Part shown: positions 7,790-16,645 of the stretch, piece by piece
Layout: the number at the start of each line of letters is the position of its first letter
Position numbering within the stretch: position 1 is the stretch's first letter
Source of the DNA: Mucilaginibacter xinganensis
GTDB lineage: Bacteria; Bacteroidota; Bacteroidia; Sphingobacteriales; Sphingobacteriaceae
Length of the DNA stretch: 64,000 bases
Assembly: GCF_002257585.1 (NCBI RefSeq)
Contig: NZ_CP022743.1
Location: 1,550,001 to 1,614,000 of the forward strand
Direction: 5' to 3'
Position numbers and translations under genes: made by a program
The notes under the pieces: model-generated
The model's database searches: none
The model's input: only the letters and a program-made list of their open reading frames with translations
Told to the model about the DNA's origin: nothing

Positions 7790-10732
7790 ATGAAGCTGAA
7801 AAATTTACTTAAATTAAGCTGTTTGGTGCTGTTATGTTTTGTTGTTTTGCCGGCCATGGCTCAAAACAAAACTGTAACAGGTAAAGTAACCGACGCTAAA
7901 GATGGTTCGCCTTTGCCGGGCGTTACTGTTTCGTTAAAAGGCACAACCACCGGCACCAATACTGACGCTGCCGGGGCATTCAGTCTTTCTGTTCCCGCAT
8001 CAGCTACTACGTTAGAGGCTGCTTTCCTGGGTTATACCAAACAGGAGGTTACCATAACAGGTTCGCCATTAAATATTAAACTGGTATCTTCCTCTACTTC
8101 GCTTAACGAGGTTGTGGTAGTCGGCGTAGGTTACGGAAGCCAGCGGAAAAAAGACGTTACCGGTGCTGTTGAAAGCATTAGCTCAAAAGATTTTAACCAG
8201 GGCATTGTTATTAACCCTTTGAGCCAGATCCAGGGCAAGGTTGCCGGTTTGAATATTACCCAGCAGGGCGGCAATCCAAACAGCCAGGATGCCGGTATCT
8301 CTATCCGCGGGCAAACTTCAATTACCGGTAATCAATCACCACTTTTTGTAATTGACGGTGTAGCCACATCAGGTAATTCACAGTTTCAAAACCTGTCGCC
8401 CGATGATATTGAATCGTATGATGTGCTGAAAGACGCGTCTGCAACATCAATTTACGGTTCACGCGGTGCAAACGGTGTAATCATTGTAACGACAAAAAAA
8501 GGACGTACAGGCCGCACCACGGTTGACTACAGTGGTTACGTAGGCATTTCAAACCAAGCCAAATATTACGACCTGCTTAACGCTGCTGATTATTCAAAAG
8601 CTATTGAAGCTATCCCCGGTGTAACGCCTTCTACTTATGAAAAAGGCGGCAATGTTGACTGGCAGCGCGCAATAAGCCGCTCGGCTGTCACCCATAGCAA
8701 TAATATCGCTATTTCGGGAGGTTCAAATGGTTTCAATTATCGCGGTTCTGTCAATTATCAGCTACAGGAAGGTACCATCATTAACAACCAGAAAAAACAG
8801 CTGGGCCTGCGTTTTAACGCGGAACAGAAAGCACTGGATGATAAACTGGATATTACCCTGAATTTTTCAAATACAACCGTATATCGTGATCAGCTTACTG
8901 ATGGTGGTGTAATTGCAAATTACATTTTTAATGCGCCGCCTACTTACCCTATTTACAACCCCGATGGATCATATAATACTTTTGTGGATTTTAACCTGGC
9001 TAACCCGCTGGAGCACTTGCTTGAAACATACAGCAGGGAGACCAGCTACCAAACTTTAGCTAACACTACCGTAAATTATAATTTGCTGCCAAGTTTAAAA
9101 GTTGGGGTTACAGGTATTTTAATTCATGATAATACACTGACCCACTATTTCCAGCCTTCTTTCCCGGGTGAGGGAAATATCAACAATGCTGCTCAAAATA
9201 GTTATAATAATAACACTTACGAGGCAAATGCACATATTGATTTCAATAAGTCGTTTGGGAAGCATAACATTTCGGCTACTGCTGTTTACGAGTATAATGA
9301 TTTTTATACTGAGTCTTTTTCAGCGTCCGGGCAAAATTATACCACACCTGAATTGTTGGATAATAACCTGGGTAGTGGTGACCAGTCAAAAAACGTAATT
9401 AATTCAAGCAAGGATGATTATAAGATCATTTCATTCCTGGCCAGGGTAAATTACAATTATGACAACCGGTTTTATGTTACCGCGTCTATTCGTCGTGACG
9501 GTTCAGACAAGTTCGGCGCTAACCATCAATGGGGTACATTCCCTGCGGTTGACTTAGCTTACCGTTTAAAAAGAGACTTGTTACAAAATGTTGATTGGGT
9601 AGACGATCTTAAGTTACGCTTAGGCTACGGCGTGGTAGGTAACTCAAGCGCATTGAATGTTTACCAGAATGTTACCCTTTACGGAACAGGCACAAGGTAT
9701 TTTGATGGTTCCGCAGCATCTAACCAATACCCTGTAAGTTATACTTACCTCCAAAATGCCAATCCTGATTTGCAATGGGAAGAGCGTCAGGGTAAGAATA
9801 TCGGTTTAGACTTCTCCTTGTTTAACAACAGATTGTCAGGTGATATCAACTACTATAATGATAAAACTTCCAAAATGATTTATCAGTATGGTGTACCTAC
9901 ACCTCCGTTCTTTGTTAATACCATATATGCTAACATTGGCGCATTAACCAACAAAGGTTTAGAAGTAGCACTTACCGGCCAAATATTAAGAGGAAGTGGG
10001 TTAACCTGGACTGCAAACGGCCAGATAACTTTCAACAAGACAAAAGTTGTAAATCTTTCAGGTACTTACCAGGGATTTCCGGTAGCATCTGACCAAATCG
10101 TTACGGGCTCTGCATCCGGCCGCGGGTTAAGTTCGTCGCCAATAACCTACCTGAAACCAGGTCAGCCTGCCGATGTTTTTTACCTTACCCATTACACCGG
10201 TGTTGATGCCAATGGAAACGAATTATTTGACGGAAAAACATTGGATCAAAATCCTAATCCGAACAAATATTACATTGATCCGAACCCTAAATTCAACTAC
10301 GGGATCAGTAATAGCTTTGGCTACAAAAACTGGAACCTTAGTTTCTTCTTAAGAGGGGTGTATGGCCAAAAAATATTTAACAATACCTTGCTTGACTACG
10401 AAACCATTACCCGCCTGCCAAGTAACAATGTTACAAAGGCAGCGCTTACCAATGGCATAAAAGATGGTCTGCATGTTTCAGATTTGTGGCTTGAAAATGC
10501 TTCGTACCTGCGTTTAGACAATGCCTCATTGGGTTATACCTTTAAAAACATCAAAGGAATATCAAATATGAGGATTTACGTAGCCGGTAATAACTTATTC
10601 GTTATCACTAAATACAAAGGCCTTGATCCTGAATTTGCACCGAATTCACATTATACAGACGGTAATGGTTCCTTGCAGTCATACCCTAAATCAAGAGGAT
10701 TCGTGTTAGGAGCTAATGTGTCATTTAAATAA
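7790..10732 (+). CDS. SusC/RagA-family TonB-linked outer membrane transporter
   Basis: A 980-residue outer-membrane beta-barrel that imports oligosaccharides together with its SusD partner. A signal peptide covers residues 1-24 (LPAMAQ). Next come a carboxypeptidase-regulatory-like domain (TVTGKVTDAKDGSPLPGV), the TonB box/plug region with LFVIDGV and the SusC hallmark SIYGSRGANGVIIVTT, then the barrel, ending in the terminal strand FVLGANVSFK with aromatic C-terminal Phe. There is no N-terminal STN domain, so it does not look like a transducer for an anti-sigma/ECF pair. A DUF6377 regulator is upstream and susD starts 24 bases downstream. The substrate is inferred only from the locus (GH65 gene): probably alpha-glucosides. 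Confidence 0.95.
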   Translation: MKLKNLLKLSCLVLLCFVVLPAMAQNKTVTGKVTDAKDGSPLPGVTVSLKGTTTGTNTDAAGAFSLSVPASATTLEAAFLGYTKQEVTITGSPLNIKLVSSSTSLNEVVVVGVGYGSQRKKDVTGAVESISSKDFNQGIVINPLSQIQGKVAGLNITQQGGNPNSQDAGISIRGQTSITGNQSPLFVIDGVATSGNSQFQNLSPDDIESYDVLKDASATSIYGSRGANGVIIVTTKKGRTGRTTVDYSGYVGISNQAKYYDLLNAADYSKAIEAIPGVTPSTYEKGGNVDWQRAISRSAVTHSNNIAISGGSNGFNYRGSVNYQLQEGTIINNQKKQLGLRFNAEQKALDDKLDITLNFSNTTVYRDQLTDGGVIANYIFNAPPTYPIYNPDGSYNTFVDFNLANPLEHLLETYSRETSYQTLANTTVNYNLLPSLKVGVTGILIHDNTLTHYFQPSFPGEGNINNAAQNSYNNNTYEANAHIDFNKSFGKHNISATAVYEYNDFYTESFSASGQNYTTPELLDNNLGSGDQSKNVINSSKDDYKIISFLARVNYNYDNRFYVTASIRRDGSDKFGANHQWGTFPAVDLAYRLKRDLLQNVDWVDDLKLRLGYGVVGNSSALNVYQNVTLYGTGTRYFDGSAASNQYPVSYTYLQNANPDLQWEERQGKNIGLDFSLFNNRLSGDINYYNDKTSKMIYQYGVPTPPFFVNTIYANIGALTNKGLEVALTGQILRGSGLTWTANGQITFNKTKVVNLSGTYQGFPVASDQIVTGSASGRGLSSSPITYLKPGQPADVFYLTHYTGVDANGNELFDGKTLDQNPNPNKYYIDPNPKFNYGISNSFGYKNWNLSFFLRGVYGQKIFNNTLLDYETITRLPSNNVTKAALTNGIKDGLHVSDLWLENASYLRLDNASLGYTFKNIKGISNMRIYVAGNNLFVITKYKGLDPEFAPNSHYTDGNGSLQSYPKSRGFVLGANVSFK

Positions 10733-10756
10733 TAAGAGATTTTAATTATCATAAAG

Positions 10757-12301
10757 ATGAAAAGAAAATTATCAAATATAATCCCGGTATTACTTGCGGC
10801 AGGAATGATCTTGCCGGGTTGTACCAAACTGGATAGCAAGGTTTATAACCAGGTATTACCAAGCAATTTCTTTAAAACGCCACAACAAACCAATGCATTT
10901 TTGGCACAGGCTTATACGCCGATGACTGCTATTCCTACAGGAAACGTTTTTCAGAACAACGAGGTATCGTCTGACGAGATGGTAGTACCTACAAGGGGAA
11001 ATGACTGGTATGACGGTGGCAAATGGCAATCGATATGGACACACACATTCCTGTACGACATTGATAACATAAATGGTGCCTGGGGTGATTTGAGTAACGG
11101 TATAGGAAAGTGTAACCTTGTGTTAAGCACTTTGGCAACGTTGCCAGCCTCAAATAAGCCAGCGAACTCTGACCAGGTTATTGCAGAGATAAAGGTGTTG
11201 CGCGCATACTACTATTTTGAGTTTATGGACATGTTTGGTAATGTTCCTTTGGTAACAGACTTCAACACTGATCCAACCAAGATCACACAATCTGCCCGCA
11301 AGGATCTATACGCTTTTTTGGAAACAGAACTTACAACCAATGTACCCTTACTTGCTGATAAATCTGCCGCTACTTACGGGCACATGACCAAAGCAGGCGG
11401 GTACATGCTCTTAGCAAAGTTATACCTTAACGCACAGGTTTACACAGGTACGGCACAATGGCAAAAGGCAGCTGACGCAGCAGACCAGGTGATCAAGTCA
11501 GGACAATATACACTGATGAGTGATTTTTTTGCAAATTTCGCGGTATTGAATGAAACTTCGACAGAAAATATCTTCGTTGTGCCTTACGATAATACTTACA
11601 TAGCTGGAAATAGTATTGAGTTGTTTACTTTAAATTACAACAATATCTACACTTACAACCTTACCAATACACCCTACAACGGTTTTTGCTCGCCAACAGC
11701 ATTTTTCCGCACTTTTACAGATGCCGATTCCAGGAAAAAGATGTGGGCTATTGGTCAGCAATTAAGCTCGGCCGGCGCACCATTGGTTGACGTTGCCACG
11801 CACCTGAATGTAGTGTTAAGCCCTTATGTTAAGGAACTAAGTAATCCTGCCGATACGTTTAAATTTGCAGGTGCCAGAAGTATTAAATATGCACCACAAC
11901 CGGGTACTAACGGCAATACCAGCAATGATGGTGTTATATTCCGTTTGGCAGATGCTTACTTAATGAAGGCGGAAGCTGAAATAAGAGCTGGTGCTCCGGG
12001 TGATGCACTGTCATTAGTGAACGCGATCAGAGCCCGTGCAGGCGTACCTGCATGGACCTCTGCCGACCTTACGCTTCCAAATTTACTTGCCGAACGCGGC
12101 AGGGAAATGGCCTGGGAAGGCTGGCGCCGGAATGACCTGATCAGATTTGAAACTGCGGATGGGATCCCTTATTTCACCGCTGCAAGGCTTCCGGGAAAAC
12201 CACAGGATGCGGATAAGCACACGTTTATTTTCCCTATCCCGCAACAACAGTTGATCACTAACCCGAAATTGGTTCAAAATACCGGATATACAGGTAAATA
12301 A
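10757..12301 (+). CDS. SusD/RagB-family surface glycan-binding lipoprotein
   Basis: A 514-residue lipoprotein that acts as the lid of the adjacent SusC. The signal peptide ends in the lipobox LPGC (Cys near residue 22), followed by TKLDSKVY. The helical SusD fold is recognisable from AEIKVLRAYYYFEFMDMFG, the TPR-like segment MTKAGGYMLLAKLYLNAQVY and the typical C-terminal block LAERGREMAWEGWRRNDLIR followed by FIFPIPQQQLITNPKLVQNTGY. Translational linkage to susC is close (24 bases). The gene is followed by a strong terminator, so the downstream enzymes may depend on read-through or a separate promoter. Confidence 0.95.
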   Translation: MKRKLSNIIPVLLAAGMILPGCTKLDSKVYNQVLPSNFFKTPQQTNAFLAQAYTPMTAIPTGNVFQNNEVSSDEMVVPTRGNDWYDGGKWQSIWTHTFLYDIDNINGAWGDLSNGIGKCNLVLSTLATLPASNKPANSDQVIAEIKVLRAYYYFEFMDMFGNVPLVTDFNTDPTKITQSARKDLYAFLETELTTNVPLLADKSAATYGHMTKAGGYMLLAKLYLNAQVYTGTAQWQKAADAADQVIKSGQYTLMSDFFANFAVLNETSTENIFVVPYDNTYIAGNSIELFTLNYNNIYTYNLTNTPYNGFCSPTAFFRTFTDADSRKKMWAIGQQLSSAGAPLVDVATHLNVVLSPYVKELSNPADTFKFAGARSIKYAPQPGTNGNTSNDGVIFRLADAYLMKAEAEIRAGAPGDALSLVNAIRARAGVPAWTSADLTLPNLLAERGREMAWEGWRRNDLIRFETADGIPYFTAARLPGKPQDADKHTFIFPIPQQQLITNPKLVQNTGYTGK

Positions 12302-12319
12302 ACCGCATTTGTAATAATT

Positions 12320-12374
12320 TAAACGTGCTGCAAAAAGTTTTAAACTTAAATTGCAGCACGTTTATTTTTAAATA
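12320..12374 (+). terminator. Intrinsic terminator after susD
   Basis: A perfect 14-bp stem pairs 12320-12333 (TAAACGTGCTGCAA) with 12351-12364 (TTGCAGCACGTTTA), followed by a T-rich tract (TTTTTA). Confidence 0.85.
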
Positions 12375-12389
12375 GCAGCGAAACTAATA

Positions 12390-13325
12390 ATGATGCGGTG
12401 GGCCATTTTTTTAATATTGTTTTTTTTAGTACTAATGGCCTTTGCGCCGGTAACAAAACATTCGGTACTTGTAATAAATGCTAATTTTTCAAACGTCTAT
12501 CAAAGCTTAAATAACCCCCAGAACTGGGTAAAATGGCAACCTGATTTAAAGGACCATGCCGGGAATACCGCTTTTAAAAATGAAAGCGCAAATGCGCAGT
12601 TTGAAATAACCGGGAAAGGAATAAAATTTAAAGTAAAGAAAAACGGCTTGACGGATTTTGATATCCTCAAAACAAGGTCCGGGTCCGGCAATAGTGAATA
12701 TAATTACATACTGATTGCAGATTCTTCGACGCTAAAGACCGATGTTTTCGTAATGCAAAAAACCAATCTGTTGGGCTATCTCAAATCATTCCTGGTTGGT
12801 GATTCATACAAAGGTACACCTGTAAATGATTTGAAGGTATATATGGAAGACCCACGGTTGTACTATGGTTACGAGATAACAGAACAAATTGCGCACGAAA
12901 AAATATTGATTATTAAACGGAGAACCATTTTAAAGGACCTCGTTTATAAAAATAACCAGGCGTTCTTAAAATCACTTGATTCAATTGCAAAAAAAAACGG
13001 CGCAGTGGTTACCGATGCTATGCAGCTGCAATATATTTCTGCCGTTGGTGACTCTGTTACAATGATAATGGGACTGCCGGTGAATAAGAAAATTTCAACA
13101 AAGGGCGACGCGGAAAATATGGGTATGCCAGGCGGTAAAGTGCTGGTGGGCCATTTTAAAGGTAAGTACAGCGATAGGAAAAAACTATACCGCGCCATGC
13201 AATTATACCTGGCAGATCATTTTATGCATACCCAAACTTTGCCGCTTGAAAAATTCACCCATAACAAGTTACCCGTAAATGATGATGACAAAGTTGACAT
13301 GCAACTGGTGGTTCCATATCTATAA
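12390..13325 (+). CDS. Membrane-anchored SRPBCC plus GyrI-like (AraC effector-binding) protein
   Basis: A 311-residue protein with an N-terminal hydrophobic anchor (WAIFLILFFLVLMAFAP). An SRPBCC-type ligand-binding half follows (about 25-150, with SNVYQSLNNPQNWVKWQPDL). The C-terminal half (about 155-311) resembles the GyrI/AraC-effector-binding fold, with KVLVGHFKGKYSDRKKLYRA and a terminal VDMQLVVPYL. No DNA-binding domain is present, so it is a small-molecule-binding or hydrolase-like protein and not a regulator. It starts about 90 bases after susD, beyond the terminator, and is 11 bases upstream of the FG-GAP lipoprotein gene, so the two are probably co-transcribed. Its ligand is unknown. 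Confidence 0.65.
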   Translation: MMRWAIFLILFFLVLMAFAPVTKHSVLVINANFSNVYQSLNNPQNWVKWQPDLKDHAGNTAFKNESANAQFEITGKGIKFKVKKNGLTDFDILKTRSGSGNSEYNYILIADSSTLKTDVFVMQKTNLLGYLKSFLVGDSYKGTPVNDLKVYMEDPRLYYGYEITEQIAHEKILIIKRRTILKDLVYKNNQAFLKSLDSIAKKNGAVVTDAMQLQYISAVGDSVTMIMGLPVNKKISTKGDAENMGMPGGKVLVGHFKGKYSDRKKLYRAMQLYLADHFMHTQTLPLEKFTHNKLPVNDDDKVDMQLVVPYL

Positions 13326-13336
13326 ATTCATATAAA

Positions 13337-16300
13337 TTGATGTTTAGGCATTTGAGTAAGTTATTTATCAAGCTTTGCATGCTATTGGCAGTGTTTTCAT
13401 CATGCAAAAAAAATAAACCGATCCCTCCACCTTTATTTCAGTCGCTGCCTTCGTCTCAAACCAATATCCATTTTGTAAACCGGATCAGCGATAATGATAA
13501 GCCCGGCATTTTAGATTACCTCTATTATTACAATGGCGGTGGTGTTGCCATTGGTGACATTAATAATGACGGATTGCCCGATATTTTCTTTACAGCCAAT
13601 CAGAAGGGGGGTAATAGACTGTACCTCAATAAAGGAAATTACCAGTTTGAAGACATTACCCGGAAAGCGGGCGTTGCCGGCACTGCCGACTGGAGCACGG
13701 GGGTAACTATGGCCGACGTTAATAATGATGGCTATCTGGATATTTATGTATGCGCTGTTGCAGGTAAGCTTGGGCTTAAAGGGCACAATATGTTGTACAT
13801 TAACAACCATGACGGCACTTTTACGGAAAGTGCTGCTGCGTATGGACTGGATTTTTCAGGATTCTCTACCCAGGCGGCATTTTTTGATTACAATCACGAC
13901 GGTTTGCTGGATTGTTTCCTGCTCAACCAGTCGGACCACTCCGTATCCATGTATGGCGATACTTCATTGCGGCATACAGTTAATAAACAGGCTGGAAACA
14001 AACTTTTTTTAAACCAAAAAGGCAAATTTGTTGATGTTACTACCCAATCAGGCATCTACAGCAGTGCATTGGGTTACGGGCTTGGGCTTGCCATAGGCGA
14101 TGTTAATAATGACGGCTGGGACGATATTTATGTAGGGAACGATTTTCATGAAAACGATTATTACTACATCAATAACCACAACGGCACTTTTACAGAATCG
14201 GGTGCAAAGCATTTTAACCATTACAGCCGGTTTAGTATGGGGAATGACCTGGCCGACTTTAATAACGACGGACAGCTTGACCTGGTAACGGTTGACATGC
14301 TGCCGGCGGATGAAAAGACGCTGAAAAGCTATGGCGCCGACGAATCATACGATCAATACCGCTATAAAATTGTAAAAAACGGATTCCAGAACCAATACTC
14401 GCGCAACAGCCTGCAAAAAAATACCGGGAACGGCGAGGCGTTTAGCGAGCTGGGGTTAATGAGCGGCATTGCCGCAACAGACTGGAGCTGGAGCCCCTTG
14501 CTGGCTGACTTTGATAACGACGGGATAAAGGACCTTTTTATTGCCAACGGCATTAAACGCCGCGCGCTGGATATGGATTACGTGAGCTTTGTTTCAAACG
14601 ACCAGATCCAGGGTTTATTAAACAGCAACAATGGAGCGGACAGCGCCGTGCTGGATAAGATGCCGACCGGCAGTGTGCATAGCTATATTTACAAAGGCAC
14701 AAAAGCCGAAAAATTTGAAGACAAAAGCGCCGAATGGGGATTTGTTGAGCCCGGCCTTGCAAACGGTGCCGCCTATGCCGACCTCAACAACGATGGGAAG
14801 CTTGACCTTGTAGTTAACAATGTTAACCATGAAGCGGGCATCTATAAAAACACAGGAAAAAACAGTAATTACATCACTTTTAGTTTTACAGGGAAACAGG
14901 ACAACCATTTTGGCATTGGCGCTAAAGCATACGTATTTTGTGGCGGGCAAATGCAATATGAACAACTGATGCTTACCCGCGGCTTTCAATCATCAGTTGA
15001 TGCGCGGCTGCATTTTGGTTTGGGTACGCGTAAAAAAATAGATAGTATTTTGGTTGTTTGGCCCAACCAAACTTACCAGGTTTTAAAGGATGTGAAAATT
15101 AACCAGGCTTTAAAACTTGAGCAGGCTAACGCCGGGGGCAAGTTTTCATACCAGGTATTTTTTCCGCCGGTAAAACCGGCATTTAAGGAAATCACTAAAG
15201 ATGTACGGGTTAACTGGCAGCATAGGGAAGACTACTTTGTCGACTTTAACCAGCAGCCGCTGATCCCGCACATGCTTTCGGCTGAAGGGCCACGGATAGC
15301 AGTTGCCGATGTGGATCACGACGGGCTGGATGATTTTTATGTTTGCGGGGCAAAAGGTCAGCCCGGCGCATTATTTATTCAAACAAAAACTGGGGGATTT
15401 AAAGCATCCTTGCAGCCGGCTTTTGTTGCTGATAGTTTAAGCGAAGACGTTGATGCCGTATTTGCAGATGTGAATAATGATGGAGCGCCTGACCTGTACG
15501 TAGTAAGCGGCGGTAACGAAGGTGCAAATGGCGCACCAGAACTGGCAGACAGGTTGTACATGAACGATGGAACGGGGCATTTTACCCGTTCGGCAAACAT
15601 CCCGGACCTTCGGTTTAATAAAGCGGCTGTAGCGGTTGCCGATATAAACCATGACGGTTATCCTGATTTTTTTGTTGCAGGAGCGCCTGAAGCCGGGAAG
15701 TTTGGTGCAATCCCTGAATCGTATTTGCTGATGAACGACGGCAAAGGCTATTATAAACAGACCACTATTCCCGACAACCTGAAACATGCAGGGATGATCC
15801 GGTCGGCCATGTTTGCTGACCTGGATAATGACGGCTGGCCCGATCTGGTGGTTGCCGGCGAATGGATGCCGGTGAAGATATTTATGAATAAAAAAGGCAA
15901 ACTGGAACAAAGCCATCAGCCCGAAATGGATAAATTAAGCGGGTGGTGGCAAAAAGTTGTTATTGCCGATGTGGACGGCGATGGCCGGATGGATATTCTG
16001 GCGGGTAATTACGGCACTAACTCCAAACTAAAACCGAACGCTGAAAATCCGGTGAAGCTTTTTCTTTCTGACCTGGACAAGAATGGAACGGTGGATCCTT
16101 TGCTTACTTACAGCATAGCCGGGCAGGACTATACCTTTTTAGGAAAGGGTGAGATTGAAAGACAAGTACCGCTTATTAAAAAGAAATTTCTTTATTACCA
16201 TGATTACGCCGGCAAAACCGTGAAGGAGATTTTTGGCGACTCTCTAAACACAGACAAGTTTTTGAAAGCAACATCATTTAAATCAGGTGTGTTTTTCAAT

Positions 16301-16639
16301 AAGGGGAATGGAGTGTTTCAGTTTAAAGCATTTCCGGCAAGTGCACAGTGTGCGCCGCTGTTTGCTTTTGGTATATTTAGTACTCCGGATTTAACCGGGA
16401 TACTTGCTGGGGGCAACTTTAGCGGCGTATTGCCTTATGAAGGTAATTACGATGCGGATTACGGCGATATTTTAACCGTTGACAAGCAGCAGGTACTCAG
16501 GAGCATCTCTTCGGTATCGGGCGGTTTCTTACTGCGAGGCGAAGTGCGGGACATCAAAACCATAAAAACTGCAGCTGGCAAAATTTATGCGGTAGCCATT
16601 AATAACAAAGGAATAAGGTTTTTTAAACAGAACAATTAA
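13337..16639 (+). CDS. VCBS/FG-GAP repeat lipoprotein with ASPIC/UnbV domain
   Basis: A 1100-residue surface or periplasmic lipoprotein (signal peptide ending VFSSC, then KKNKP). It contains many FG-GAP/VCBS beta-propeller blades marked by calcium-binding-like motifs such as GDINNDGLPDIF, ADVNNDGYLDIY, GDVNNDGWDDIY, ADLDNDGWPDLV and ADVDGDGRMDIL. An ASPIC/UnbV-like module lies near residues 530-590 (YEQLMLTRGFQSS, then HFGLG), and a second propeller follows. Proteins of this type accompany SusC/SusD pairs and haloperoxidase-like proteins in Bacteroidota; a binding or scaffolding role is assumed. It is 6 bases upstream of the GH65 gene, so the two are one transcription unit. Confidence 0.85.
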   Translation: MMFRHLSKLFIKLCMLLAVFSSCKKNKPIPPPLFQSLPSSQTNIHFVNRISDNDKPGILDYLYYYNGGGVAIGDINNDGLPDIFFTANQKGGNRLYLNKGNYQFEDITRKAGVAGTADWSTGVTMADVNNDGYLDIYVCAVAGKLGLKGHNMLYINNHDGTFTESAAAYGLDFSGFSTQAAFFDYNHDGLLDCFLLNQSDHSVSMYGDTSLRHTVNKQAGNKLFLNQKGKFVDVTTQSGIYSSALGYGLGLAIGDVNNDGWDDIYVGNDFHENDYYYINNHNGTFTESGAKHFNHYSRFSMGNDLADFNNDGQLDLVTVDMLPADEKTLKSYGADESYDQYRYKIVKNGFQNQYSRNSLQKNTGNGEAFSELGLMSGIAATDWSWSPLLADFDNDGIKDLFIANGIKRRALDMDYVSFVSNDQIQGLLNSNNGADSAVLDKMPTGSVHSYIYKGTKAEKFEDKSAEWGFVEPGLANGAAYADLNNDGKLDLVVNNVNHEAGIYKNTGKNSNYITFSFTGKQDNHFGIGAKAYVFCGGQMQYEQLMLTRGFQSSVDARLHFGLGTRKKIDSILVVWPNQTYQVLKDVKINQALKLEQANAGGKFSYQVFFPPVKPAFKEITKDVRVNWQHREDYFVDFNQQPLIPHMLSAEGPRIAVADVDHDGLDDFYVCGAKGQPGALFIQTKTGGFKASLQPAFVADSLSEDVDAVFADVNNDGAPDLYVVSGGNEGANGAPELADRLYMNDGTGHFTRSANIPDLRFNKAAVAVADINHDGYPDFFVAGAPEAGKFGAIPESYLLMNDGKGYYKQTTIPDNLKHAGMIRSAMFADLDNDGWPDLVVAGEWMPVKIFMNKKGKLEQSHQPEMDKLSGWWQKVVIADVDGDGRMDILAGNYGTNSKLKPNAENPVKLFLSDLDKNGTVDPLLTYSIAGQDYTFLGKGEIERQVPLIKKKFLYYHDYAGKTVKEIFGDSLNTDKFLKATSFKSGVFFNKGNGVFQFKAFPASAQCAPLFAFGIFSTPDLTGILAGGNFSGVLPYEGNYDADYGDILTVDKQQVLRSISSVSGGFLLRGEVRDIKTIKTAAGKIYAVAINNKGIRFFKQNN

Positions 16640-16645
16640 TTAACG